From contig NZ_JQBM01000004.1 in the NCBI RefSeq assembly GCF_001437355.1, positions 21,108 to 85,107 on the forward strand: DNA of 64,000 nt, in the 5' to 3' direction. This stretch comes from Weissella viridescens (GTDB taxonomy: Bacteria; Bacillota; Bacilli; Lactobacillales; Lactobacillaceae). Position numbers and translations under genes: made by a program. Position 1 is the stretch's first letter. Each line of letters starts with the position of its first letter. Shown one piece after another: positions 43,576 through 53,772 of this stretch. The notes below the pieces were generated by a model that was not told the DNA's origin, searched no databases, and saw only the letters and a list, made by a program, of their open reading frames with translations.

Positions 43576-45882
43576 TTATTCAAGAAAAGTTAGCGTATCT
43601 GCCACTTTTGTAATCAGTTGCGTAACCGGACCCACACTTATTAAAGCTAATTCGTGCATGGCTCGTGAGGCCAATGTATAAAGTAGGCCGGTTGACGTTT
43701 CATCAGGGTAGTTTTCTTGCGACACATCATAACCAATCACCGCATCAAATTCCAACCCCTTCGCTAAGTATATTGGCAACACTAAGACATTTGACGTCCA
43801 ATTACGATCATCAGCATTTAATAACTGGTGTGGTCGATTATTTTGGTCTAAGAAAGCACTCACAACTTCTGCTTGGTCCTGCGTCTTGGTCAAGATTGCG
43901 ACCGTTTGCTGTGTATTAAGGAGCCGATCCAAAGTTTGCGTCAAAGCATCAGCTACCTCAACAGACGTCGTTTGCTTTAATGTTGGTTTTTCACCTAGCC
44001 GTTGGAACGTTTGAATACTATCTCCATCAGGTAGGAGTGCTTTAGCAAAGTTCATGATTTGTTGCGTTGATCGATATGATTTATTTAATTTAATCAACCG
44101 GCGTTGCTTCACTTGAAAAGCATCAGCATAGGCTTGCATAAGTTCCTCAGGCGTTTGTACGGCTCTAAAGAGCGCTTGTTCAGCATCTCCTAGTAATGTG
44201 AATTTGGCATTTGGAAAGGCGTGTTTCAGGTAGAGCATTTGAATCATCGCATAGTCTTGCATTTCATCAACGAAAACATATTGCATGAATTGATTCGTCC
44301 CACTTCCAGTCATCAAATCTCGCAAAAATAGTAGTGGCACGGCATCTTCATAATCGATTTGATGTTGCTCAACTTGATTTTCAAAGCGTTGTTGCTTGGT
44401 TAACCACCATTTTCCATCAATTCCGGCGAAGGCTGTTTCTGCTAAATACGCTAAGAAATCAGAGAATTGCCGATAGACATCAATAAACTGTGTATTATAT
44501 AGCGCATCATCCAGTGGCTGCAGCGTCTGTGTTAGATAGGCCCCAGCAACTTGGTCTAGGGTTGCATCTAAATCAACATCTGCTTCACTGAAAGCCTCAA
44601 CATCATCGTCCTCATTCAATAACTGGTGATATTGCGTGTCATCTAACTGATTCAGTGCATCCAATACCCAATCGGCTTGGCGGAGTTCAACCATTTGATT
44701 TTGCAACAGTTCCATAAAATGTTTTTTGGTTTGCTGCATCCGACCCATAACTGAATAGGCAGCTGGTAATTGAGCAAAATAGTCCGCAAATTCAGTTTGC
44801 GTGAACCATTTTTCACCATTAAAATAAACATCTGTAAATTGCACTTGATCAGGTGCTAATTGTGCCAAGTAGGCCTGCAAGGCATCTTTGAGTTCAGCGC
44901 TTTCCATAGCCGTTTGCAACTGTTGTCGAATTGCTTGAGGCTGATGTTGATCTTGTTCGTATTGATTAAACAGAGTCTGCACCGTTAACCCTTGCAAACG
45001 GGCACTCAAGAACTCACTCATCGTCACCTGACGCATATTACGCTCACCTAAGGAAGGCAAAACATCCGCAATATAACTTGAGAAAAGACGGTTCGGAGAA
45101 AACAGCACAATTTGATCGGAATTTAAGTTTTCGCGGGCGTGGAACAATAGAAAAGCAATTCGTTGCAGAATTGCTGACGTTTTCCCTGACCCAGCAACCC
45201 CTTGAACTACCATCAAATCGCTAGTGGTGTCACGAATAATTTGGTTTTGCTCTTGTTGAATCGTTGCCACAATATTGTGCATTGTTTGGTCATTTTGTTG
45301 GCCTAACGCATATTGCAACATCTCATCCCCAATCGTGACATCGGTATCAAACATATTAATAATGTCACGACCTTCAATGGTATATTGACGCTTTTTAGTT
45401 AATTCAGCTTGCTGGTCACCCATCGGCGTTGGGTAAGTCACTGGACCTAGTGATCCGTTGTAGTATACCCCGCTAATCGGCGCCCGCCAATCATTAATCA
45501 AAAAATCGTTGTCACTATCCTGCAGTGAAGCTAAACCAATGTACAACGTTTCAGGATCACCGTCTTCAATAATGTCAACACGACCAAAATAAGGGCTCGC
45601 CTCCAACGTATGCAGGGTTGTCACAATCTTTTCCATGATTTGTTCTGTTTCAGTCACCCGCGCCACAATGTTTCGTTGTTGCTGGATTTCTGCGTTGGTC
45701 TCCATGGTGTCATCTTCTTCAATGGTATTAATTGAGGTGTTAGCGCCATAATTTGATTCCACTGCAAATGTTTCAGCATGGGCTTGTTCATAGTCAGCTT
45801 GTGCCCCGACTAATTGTGTCTCAATTTCATCAACAACCCGATTTAACCGATCTGATTCAATCTGCCACTCTTTTTCTTCCAT
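43576..45882 (-). CDS. helD: HelD-like superfamily 1 helicase (RNA polymerase recycling)
   Basis: HelD binds stalled RNA polymerase and releases nucleic acid from it. The 768-residue product has an N-terminal arm with coiled-coil character (about 1-95), Walker A VQGVAGSGKTS at about 226-236, Walker B VFVDEMQDYAM and TLLGDAEQALFRA, and motif VI near the end. A large insert between the RecA halves is the second arm. The start at 45882 follows GTGAGGG. It is transcribed alone after the mazF terminator. Confidence 0.88.
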   Translation of the reverse strand: MEEKEWQIESDRLNRVVDEIETQLVGAQADYEQAHAETFAVESNYGANTSINTIEEDDTMETNAEIQQQRNIVARVTETEQIMEKIVTTLHTLEASPYFGRVDIIEDGDPETLYIGLASLQDSDNDFLINDWRAPISGVYYNGSLGPVTYPTPMGDQQAELTKKRQYTIEGRDIINMFDTDVTIGDEMLQYALGQQNDQTMHNIVATIQQEQNQIIRDTTSDLMVVQGVAGSGKTSAILQRIAFLLFHARENLNSDQIVLFSPNRLFSSYIADVLPSLGERNMRQVTMSEFLSARLQGLTVQTLFNQYEQDQHQPQAIRQQLQTAMESAELKDALQAYLAQLAPDQVQFTDVYFNGEKWFTQTEFADYFAQLPAAYSVMGRMQQTKKHFMELLQNQMVELRQADWVLDALNQLDDTQYHQLLNEDDDVEAFSEADVDLDATLDQVAGAYLTQTLQPLDDALYNTQFIDVYRQFSDFLAYLAETAFAGIDGKWWLTKQQRFENQVEQHQIDYEDAVPLLFLRDLMTGSGTNQFMQYVFVDEMQDYAMIQMLYLKHAFPNAKFTLLGDAEQALFRAVQTPEELMQAYADAFQVKQRRLIKLNKSYRSTQQIMNFAKALLPDGDSIQTFQRLGEKPTLKQTTSVEVADALTQTLDRLLNTQQTVAILTKTQDQAEVVSAFLDQNNRPHQLLNADDRNWTSNVLVLPIYLAKGLEFDAVIGYDVSQENYPDETSTGLLYTLASRAMHELALISVGPVTQLITKVADTLTFLE

Positions 45883-45905
45883 GTTTACCCTCACTTTTTA
45901 AGACG

Positions 45906-45940
45906 AAAAGGCATTGGATAACTCACCCAATGCCTTTTTT
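45906..45940 (-). terminator. terminator after mazF
   Basis: AAAAGGCATTGG pairs with CCAATGCCTTTT around a nine-base loop. The plus strand has the longer T run, the minus strand four. It ends the acpS-alr-mazF unit. Confidence 0.7.
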
Positions 45941-45942
45941 AT

Positions 45943-46305
45943 TTACGCTAATCCCAAACTAATTTGCAAAGCTTGATCAAGTTGCGCAACAACTTCGCTT
46001 GGAATTTCACCAATTCTATCTTGCAAACGCCGCTTATCAATCGTGCGGACTTGTTCGCCTAATATGACCGAATCTCGATTGATACCAGTATTTGAAATTT
46101 CTGATGGCAATCCAACATGAGTCGGTAATTTTGGCTTATCAATTTGTGCTGTAATCGGTACCATAATCACCGTTGGTGCATGGTGGTTACCAACATCATT
46201 TTGAACAATCACAACGGGGCGTTGTCCCCCCTGTTCAGATCCGACTACTGGTGATAACTCTGCAAAAAAAATATCACCACGTTTAATCTCAACTTGCTTT
46301 CCCAT
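45943..46305 (-). CDS. mazF: MazF/PemK family endoribonuclease
   Basis: This 120-residue protein matches MazF (B. subtilis EndoA): KRGDIFFAELSPVVGSEQGGQRPVVIVQND, with the catalytic Arg in GGQRPV and Thr near TVIMVPIT, then KLPTHVGLP, and RDSVILGEQVRTIDKRRL. It cuts single-stranded RNA at short motifs in relatives. AGGAG precedes the ATG, eight bases after the alr stop. No antitoxin gene lies on either side, so it is solitary here. Confidence 0.9.
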   Translation of the reverse strand: MGKQVEIKRGDIFFAELSPVVGSEQGGQRPVVIVQNDVGNHHAPTVIMVPITAQIDKPKLPTHVGLPSEISNTGINRDSVILGEQVRTIDKRRLQDRIGEIPSEVVAQLDQALQISLGLA

Positions 46306-46313
46306 CTCTACTC

Positions 46314-47807
46314 CTAATCAACAATTTGGCGTGGCAACCGTGGTGCCATACTGGTCGCAATTTCATATGGAATGGTTTGCGCTTGTTGTGCCAAGTCATC
46401 TAACGTAATTTCACAATCACCGACTCGACCAAGCAAGGTCACTACCGTCCCAACCGGCAATGCCTCTGGCAAACGTACCATACACTGATCCATTGCAATT
46501 CGTCCGACAATTTCAATCTCGCGTCCATCTGGTAGCAAAGCTGTCATCCCTTGCATCGAACGTGGATAACCATCAGCATAACCAATTGGCAAAGTTCCAA
46601 TCCACTCATCAGTGCTCGTCGTATACGTTGCCCCATACGAAATACTATTTCCCGCTGGCACTTGTTTAACATAAACTAATTCTGCCTTTAGTTGCATCAC
46701 TGGTCGTAAGTCGCGATTTGGCAAAGTCCCTTGTGAGGAATCAAAGCCGTACATCCCTGCACCAACTCGAATCATGTCATGGCTTGGTAACGCGTGCCAC
46801 AAGGAAGTTCCTGAGTTCGCTAAATGACGGATGTTGGTTTCTGGAATAGCTTGGTCATCAATTAATTCATGCCACTTCGTCAACTGTTGGTCAAAATACG
46901 CCGTATTTGTTGTATCGGCAGTTGAAAAATGCGTCCAAATCGAATCGAAGATAATATTAGTATTCGCATTAATAAGTTGAATCACCTCAGTTAATTCTTT
47001 TCGATCTCGAATACCAATCCGTCCCATACCAGTGTCAACAGGTACGGAAACATGTAATTGGGCCCCTTGTGGCAGTAAGCGCAAGGCTTCTTTCAGCCAG
47101 GCAACACTACTAACAGGTACCGTCAACTGATTATCCACGATTTCCGCAACATACTGCACAGGCGTCAATCCCAAAACCATCACTGGCTCAGTTACCCCAA
47201 ATTGACGTAACCAGATGCCTTCATCCATCACCGCAACCGCAAACTGATCAACGTTGGCAGCCTGCATGATTGGTACAACCTGTTCTAGACCATGACCATA
47301 TGCATTAGCTTTTACAACTGCACAAAATCGTTTGGTTCCTGTTAATTCACGAATATAGTCAATATTATGTTTTAAGGCTTCCCCTGAAATTTCAAGCCAA
47401 GCTGGTCGATGACGTGCGACCGGTAAAGCTGTTTGTGTATCTGACATTTTTTGCTCCAATATAACTAAACTATGTACTAAATCACCAGTATGCGAAATTG
47501 AAATATGTACGGATAATTGATCATGTTGGGGACCTTTCGTAACGATCGGTTCGCCATGCTCCCCAACTAAAACTTCAATATCTTGAAAGCCAACACCTTG
47601 GCTAATACCTGTACCTAAGGCTTTGCTATACGCTTCTTTAACTGAAAAGCGTCCCGCTAGAAACGCAGTCTGTCGTTTACCACGACGTTGATTATAAATT
47701 TCGCGTTCACGTTCAGTTAAGATAGCGTTCACGGTGCGTGGTGTGCGTTCAACCATTTTGGCAACGGCACTTATCGTTTGAATATCTGTCCCCGTACCAA
47801 CAATCAT
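46314..47807 (-). CDS. holo-ACP synthase-alanine racemase fusion
   Basis: This 497-residue reading frame joins AcpS and Alr. Residues 1-120 are a full AcpS, with GTGTDI (Asp8), the catalytic KEAYSKALG (Glu58) and HISISHTGD. Residues 121-497 are a full alanine racemase: VVKANAYGHG (PLP lysine near 166), SISYGATYTT (catalytic Tyr) and LPIGYADGYPR. AcpS transfers phosphopantetheine to acyl carrier protein, Alr makes D-alanine for the wall. Gene order acpS-alr-mazF is common in lactic acid bacteria, normally as separate genes. At the join the DNA retains GGAG, a six-base spacer and ATG at 47447, so Alr could also be made alone. Confidence 0.9.
   Translation of the reverse strand: MIVGTGTDIQTISAVAKMVERTPRTVNAILTEREREIYNQRRGKRQTAFLAGRFSVKEAYSKALGTGISQGVGFQDIEVLVGEHGEPIVTKGPQHDQLSVHISISHTGDLVHSLVILEQKMSDTQTALPVARHRPAWLEISGEALKHNIDYIRELTGTKRFCAVVKANAYGHGLEQVVPIMQAANVDQFAVAVMDEGIWLRQFGVTEPVMVLGLTPVQYVAEIVDNQLTVPVSSVAWLKEALRLLPQGAQLHVSVPVDTGMGRIGIRDRKELTEVIQLINANTNIIFDSIWTHFSTADTTNTAYFDQQLTKWHELIDDQAIPETNIRHLANSGTSLWHALPSHDMIRVGAGMYGFDSSQGTLPNRDLRPVMQLKAELVYVKQVPAGNSISYGATYTTSTDEWIGTLPIGYADGYPRSMQGMTALLPDGREIEIVGRIAMDQCMVRLPEALPVGTVVTLLGRVGDCEITLDDLAQQAQTIPYEIATSMAPRLPRQIVD
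47447..47457 (-). promoter_or_regulatory. internal ribosome site and ATG at the AcpS-Alr junction
   Basis: The minus strand reads GGAG (47457-47454), CAAAAA, ATG (47447-47445). This ATG encodes Met121 of the fusion, which is where standalone Alr proteins begin. The codons also read through as LEQKM in the AcpS frame. Confidence 0.65.
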
Positions 47808-47877
47808 ACATCTTCCCCCCCTTATTTTTTACCATTATACGCTATTTTAGGGTCTGACAACTAGCCCCTCTATCGAC

Positions 47878-47922
47878 AAAAAAAGAAGTAGCACAATAGC
47901 TAAAGCTATCATACTACTTCTT
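47878..47922 (-). terminator. terminator of the DEAD-box gene
   Basis: AAGAAGTAG and CTACTTCTT enclose a second stem AGCTAT/ATAGCT. On the minus strand seven T residues follow. Confidence 0.82.
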
Positions 47923-47934
47923 CCAATTTAAATA

Positions 47935-49524
47935 TTAATCGTTGTTCTTAATTACGAAATCACGTGAACGGCGTGATTGTCCGCCACCGTTACCGTTTGA
48001 GCGGCGATCGCCACCATTTCCGTTACCACGACGTTCGCCACCATTTGAGCGACGACCATCACGGTCTCCTGAACGACGGTTTCCACCATCACGGCTTCCG
48101 CCACGAGAACCACCACGGTATCCACCGCGTGATCCGCCGCCACCGTTACCATTACGACGGTTTCCACCACGTGATCCGCCACCACCATTACCATAACGCT
48201 TACGTGGCAATGGACGCTCACGTGAAAGTGAGAATGGGGCATCCATATCAGTGATATCAGCCACTGAACCTAACAAAGCTGCTGCCAAAGTCTTTGCATC
48301 ATACTTTTCAGCCAATGCATCCACTTCGTTTTCAGCTAATTCTGGGTTAGCTTGCTTGATTAACTTATCAACCTTATCACTTGCTTGTGAAAGACGACCA
48401 GCAATGGCTTCTTCCTTTGTAGCAGGCTTTAATGGTTGCATACGCTTCTTAGTTAACTTTTCAATATCCTTCAAGTAATCCATTTCGGCACTTGTAACGA
48501 ATGTGACTGAAGTACCTTCATGTCCGGCACGACCAGTACGACCGATACGGTGAACATAAGATTCTGAATCTTGTGGAATATCAAAGTTATATACGTAATC
48601 CACACCAGAAACGTCCAATCCACGCGCTGCAACATCAGTTGCAACAAGGATGCTGATTTCACCATTCTTGAATTGCTTCAAAACTTGTGAACGCTTTTGT
48701 TGTGTAAGATCACCGTGAATTCCGGCAGCATTATATCCGCGTAATTCAAGCCCACGTGTCAATTCATCAACACGACGCTTTGTACGACCGAACATAATCG
48801 CCAATTGTGGATTTTGAACATCCAAAATACGTGTTAATGTATCAAATTTTTCGTTTTCGCGAACCTTAACGTAGTATTGTTCAACTAAATCAGTTGTCAA
48901 TTCCTTCGCTTCGATTTGTACGTGAACTGGATCCTTCATGAACTGAACACCAATCCGCTTGATTGCAGGTGGCATTGTTGCTGAGAAGAGCAAAGTCTGA
49001 CGTTGGTCAGGCACTGCCTTAAGGATAGATTCAATATCTTCCAAGAATCCCATGTTCAACATTTCATCAGCTTCATCCAAAACCAGTGTCTTGACGTTAG
49101 ACAAATCAACGGTTCCACGCTTAATGTGATCAAGCAAACGTCCTGGTGTTCCAACAACGACTTGAGCGCCGTGCTTTAGACCATTAATTTGACGACGAAT
49201 GTCGGCACCACCGAAAACGGCTTGTACACGAACATGCTTGTCACGTCCCAATTTGAAAATTTCATCTTGGGTTTGAATCGCCAACTCACGAGTTGGTGAC
49301 ACAATCAATGCTTGAGGCTTTGAGTTATTCTCATCAAGCATTTCAAGGATTGGCAAACCAAATGCTGCGGTTTTACCAGTTCCAGTTTGAGCTTGACCAA
49401 TCACATCTTTACCTTCCAAAATTAATGGAATAGTCTTTTCTTGGATTGGGGTAGCTTCTTCATAGCCTTGTTTTGTAATGGCTGTTAACAGGTCTTCAGA
49501 TAGACCTAATTCTGCAAACTTCAA
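47935..49524 (-). CDS. cshA: CshA-like DEAD-box RNA helicase with RGG tail
   Basis: This ATP-dependent RNA helicase acts in ribosome assembly, mRNA decay or cold adaptation. The 529-residue product has Q motif TPIQEKTIPL, Walker A AQTGTGKT, DEAD (VLDEADEM), SAT (FSATMPP) and HRIGRTGRAG. Residues 446-529 are an RGG/NGG-rich, mostly Gly, Arg, Asn and Ser tail, which in other helicases binds RNA non-specifically. The long, structured leader upstream suggests control of the mRNA. It is a single-gene unit. Confidence 0.92.
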   Translation of the reverse strand: MKFAELGLSEDLLTAITKQGYEEATPIQEKTIPLILEGKDVIGQAQTGTGKTAAFGLPILEMLDENNSKPQALIVSPTRELAIQTQDEIFKLGRDKHVRVQAVFGGADIRRQINGLKHGAQVVVGTPGRLLDHIKRGTVDLSNVKTLVLDEADEMLNMGFLEDIESILKAVPDQRQTLLFSATMPPAIKRIGVQFMKDPVHVQIEAKELTTDLVEQYYVKVRENEKFDTLTRILDVQNPQLAIMFGRTKRRVDELTRGLELRGYNAAGIHGDLTQQKRSQVLKQFKNGEISILVATDVAARGLDVSGVDYVYNFDIPQDSESYVHRIGRTGRAGHEGTSVTFVTSAEMDYLKDIEKLTKKRMQPLKPATKEEAIAGRLSQASDKVDKLIKQANPELAENEVDALAEKYDAKTLAAALLGSVADITDMDAPFSLSRERPLPRKRYGNGGGGSRGGNRRNGNGGGGSRGGYRGGSRGGSRDGGNRRSGDRDGRRSNGGERRGNGNGGDRRSNGNGGGQSRRSRDFVIKNND

Positions 49525-49661
49525 AATATATCCTCCAGGGATGATAGCTTTGAACTATCACCATCTAATTGTCTCGTAGCCAATTGATCAATTACCCTGC
49601 TAAACACAATCCGGTGTCCGTACTGCGCCCGATAATCGGCAATTGGCTTTCTAAATGTAAC
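49525..49661 (-). promoter_or_regulatory. structured 5' leader of cshA
   Basis: About 137 bases separate the likely start site from the ATG. GCCAATTG (49640-49647) pairs with CAATTGGC (49579-49586) over a 53-base loop. A second hairpin GATAG/CTATC (49543-49559) stands seven bases from the ribosome site at 49532-49536. Known DEAD-box mRNAs are often autoregulated through such leaders. Confidence 0.45.
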
Positions 49662-49667
49662 TTGTCT

Positions 49668-49696
49668 ATTCTATCCTGTTTTTAATTTTTTTTCAA
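49668..49696 (-). promoter_or_regulatory. cshA promoter
   Basis: TTGAAA (49691-49696) and TAGAAT (49668-49673) on the minus strand with a 17-base spacer, giving a leader of about 137 bases. Confidence 0.5.
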
Positions 49697-49714
49697 GGGA
49701 AACATTATTTTAAA

Positions 49715-49749
49715 TAAAAAACAACGTCACACTAAAACTGTGACGTTGT
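49715..49749 (-). terminator. terminator of murA
   Basis: ACAACGTCACA and TGTGACGTTGT form an 11-bp stem around a seven-base loop, then TTTTTATTTA on the minus strand. Confidence 0.85.
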
Positions 49750-49765
49750 CTGATTTATTTCAGAT

Positions 49766-51031
49766 TTAGAAATCATCTTCGATTTGAATATCCGCATTTA
49801 GCATAGTCAACTTATGAACCAAGCGATCATAACCACGAAGGACGTGTTCGGCATTGGTAACTTCTGTCACACCATCGGCCATTAAGCCAGCAATCATAAG
49901 CGCTGCCCCTGCACGAATTTCTTCGGCAGCAACAGTCGTCCCATGCAATTCACCACTCTTATGAACTGCAATTTCGCCATACGTATCAGCATCAATATTC
50001 ATTCCTAGTTTGTTCAACTCAGGTACGTGACGTGTACGTTCTGGATAGATTGTTTCATAAATCATGCTTGTTCCATCAATCATCCCCAACAAAGGTGTGA
50101 TTGGTTGTTGCAAATCAGTCGCAAAACTTGGATATGGCGCAGTCTTAATATTGACTGGTGACAACTTACCTGTCTTTGGCACATAGATACTGTCTTCTCG
50201 GACATCCAGTTCCACACCCATTTCAAGCATCTTGGCAATAAACGCTTCCAAGTGTTCAGGAATCACGTTCTTAATCAAAACACCTTCACCTTGTGCAGCT
50301 GCTAGGGCCAAATAAGTTCCGGCTTCGATTCGGTCAGGGATAGCTGTGTGCGTCGTTTCTGAACCCAAGTGCTCAACACCAGTAATCCGGATTGTATCTG
50401 TTCCTGCACCACGAATATTAGCACCCATGTTGTTCAAGAACGTTGCCAAATCAATGATTTCTGGTTCCTTGGCAGCATTTTCAAGCGTTGTTACACCTTG
50501 AGCATGTACCGCAGCTAAGATAATATTCATTGTAGCTCCAACTGAAACCATATCCAAAAAGATATGTGCACCCTTCAAACCATTTTCAGCAACAATATGA
50601 ATCGTGTCGTTTTCCTCAGATACAGTCGCACCTAAGGCTTCAAACCCTTTAATATGTTGATCAATTGGACGTGGTCCAATGTTATCACCACCTGGGAAGG
50701 TTACAGTTGCACGCCCAAAACGGCCAAGCAAAGAACCCATAAAGTAATATGAGGCACGTAAGCTCTTAATTGCAGTTGATGGTAAATCAGCTTCCACAAT
50801 TTGTGTTGGGTCAATCATCAACTTACCATCTTCAAAAGTTGAACTAACGTTCATTGATTCCAAAATTAATTGTAAGTTGTAAACGTCTAAAATATCAGGC
50901 ATTCCATCAAAATGAACGGGGTCTTCTGAAAGAATAGCTGCCGGAATTAACGCAACGGTTGAATTCTTTGCGCCTCCAATTGTCACTTCACCACTAAGTG
51001 GACGCCCACCATGAATGACTAATTTCTTCAT
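49766..51031 (-). CDS. murA: UDP-GlcNAc 1-carboxyvinyltransferase with Asp at the Cys115 position
   Basis: MurA transfers enolpyruvate to UDP-GlcNAc, the first committed step of peptidoglycan synthesis. The 421-residue product has GGAKNS (Lys22), PGGDNIGPRPIDQHIKGFEALGA near 113-135, and FATDLQQP with the catalytic Asp. Where most MurA enzymes have the reactive Cys115 (PGGC), this one has Asp116, codon GAT at 50684-50686. The same Cys-to-Asp change in Mycobacterium, Chlamydia and Borrelia keeps activity but gives insensitivity to fosfomycin. Paralogues MurA and MurZ both exist in Firmicutes; this one's segment resembles MurAA. The start at 51031 follows AAGGAG. Confidence 0.94.
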   Translation of the reverse strand: MKKLVIHGGRPLSGEVTIGGAKNSTVALIPAAILSEDPVHFDGMPDILDVYNLQLILESMNVSSTFEDGKLMIDPTQIVEADLPSTAIKSLRASYYFMGSLLGRFGRATVTFPGGDNIGPRPIDQHIKGFEALGATVSEENDTIHIVAENGLKGAHIFLDMVSVGATMNIILAAVHAQGVTTLENAAKEPEIIDLATFLNNMGANIRGAGTDTIRITGVEHLGSETTHTAIPDRIEAGTYLALAAAQGEGVLIKNVIPEHLEAFIAKMLEMGVELDVREDSIYVPKTGKLSPVNIKTAPYPSFATDLQQPITPLLGMIDGTSMIYETIYPERTRHVPELNKLGMNIDADTYGEIAVHKSGELHGTTVAAEEIRAGAALMIAGLMADGVTEVTNAEHVLRGYDRLVHKLTMLNADIQIEDDF

Positions 51032-51185
51032 ATTATTTCTCCTTGTTTGCAAAGTTAAATATCTTTGCATTACACTTTGGTATCGCCTTAGCTCCGACTA
51101 TCGCCGGGCTAATCCCACTATCAGGAATCTGAATTCATGATAGCGGTCCTGCGTTCGCTTCTTAAAACGAATTTTTACTCTTTAT
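51032..51185 (-). promoter_or_regulatory. structured 5' leader of murA
   Basis: The gap upstream of murA holds two hairpins on the minus strand: CTATCA/TGATAG (51118-51143) and TTAGC/GCTAA with an inner CCG/CGG (51088-51112). No T run follows either, so they are not terminators. A TATAAA lies near 51180. The remainder of the 51032-51346 gap holds only the pyrG terminator. Confidence 0.42.
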
Positions 51186-51274
51186 AGTTTAACGCATATC
51201 CTGCAATTGTAACACCATTTTAGTCAGGCTTAAACATCTCATAAACAATCAACGCAATCATACTATGTATAATA

Positions 51275-51308
51275 AAAAGTCGGCCATACATACTGTAGGT
51301 CGGCTTTT
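51275..51308 (-). terminator. terminator of pyrG
   Basis: AAAAG-CGG-CC arms enclose CATACATACTGTA. On the minus strand the stem has two mismatches but is followed by TTTTTATTATA; the plus strand pairs better through G-U. Confidence 0.5.
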
Positions 51309-51346
51309 ATTTAAATTTTAAACTTATGTGTTGTCATCCAACCGCT

Positions 51347-53072
<1,726 letters not shown>

Positions 53073-53080
53073 GGAACTTA

Positions 53081-53109
53081 ATAATACAGAATTATTGAAC
53101 AGCTGTCAA
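53081..53109 (-). promoter_or_regulatory. pyrG promoter
   Basis: On the minus strand TTGACA (53104-53109) and TATTAT (53081-53086) are 17 bases apart. The GGGCTC start is eight bases beyond the -10. The -35 lies three bases after the rpoE stop. Confidence 0.78.
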
Positions 53110-53112
53110 TAA

Positions 53113-53679
53113 TTATTCTGCATCACCTGAACCGTAATCGTCATCGACAGGCTTAATGCCGCCAATTTCATCACCGATACCACTTGATACTTCATCAATT
53201 TCTTCTTCAGCAGCATCGTCATCGTCGTCGGCATCTTCAGCATCTTCAGCCGTTTCGGCTGCTGCTTCACCAAAATCATCATCTTCAGGATCATCGTCAT
53301 TGTAGTCAATCACATCATCGTCATCATCTACATCTGCCAAGAAGGCGTTAATCTTCTTACGCTTCTTCTTTGGCTTGTTTTCCTTTTCTTCTTCAAGATC
53401 CAAGTGAACCGCTTCATCAATAGAATCAATTGGGTACCATGAACGAAGTCCCCACATGTTATCTCCCAATGAGATAAATGATCCATCAATATTTAAGTCC
53501 GTATAAAACTGAGCTAAGCGCGCACGAATTTCTTCGTCCGACTTACCTGTAAATGTTTGAACCTCATTCAATAAATCAGAAAACGCCATGGTTTCATGAC
53601 GGTCAGACAAAATCGCACGAGCTACCTCAATCATTGAGAGCTCTGATCGGTTTTGGCCATCAAATTGTGTTATTGCCAA
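53113..53679 (-). CDS. rpoE: RNA polymerase delta subunit
   Basis: Delta helps RNA polymerase recycle and increases initiation specificity in Gram-positives. The product (about 188 residues) has the N-terminal HARE-HTH domain ([13 protein letters not shown], then [12 protein letters not shown]) and an acidic, low-complexity tail from about residue 115 ([22 protein letters not shown]). Starts are uncertain: GTG at 53688 is one base from AAAGGA, so TTG at 53679 (AITQFDGQ) fits the family N-terminus and spacing better. pyrG follows, the usual rpoE-pyrG order. Confidence 0.93.
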   Translation of the reverse strand: MAITQFDGQNRSELSMIEVARAILSDRHETMAFSDLLNEVQTFTGKSDEEIRARLAQFYTDLNIDGSFISLGDNMWGLRSWYPIDSIDEAVHLDLEEEKENKPKKKRKKINAFLADVDDDDDVIDYNDDDPEDDDFGEAAAETAEDAEDADDDDDAAEEEIDEVSSGIGDEIGGIKPVDDDYGSGDAE

Positions 53680-53772
53680 ATCACGCACGTCCTTTCACAG
53701 TCTTATTTATTTGCTAATTTTACAATACTTAACGGTGATGAGCAACTCATTTTGCTCAAAAACACTAACTTA

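Noticed and set aside
47950-48200. Repeats that look like a short tandem array
   Set aside because: They are the Gly/Arg/Asn codons of the helicase RGG tail, not a CRISPR array or intergenic repeat.
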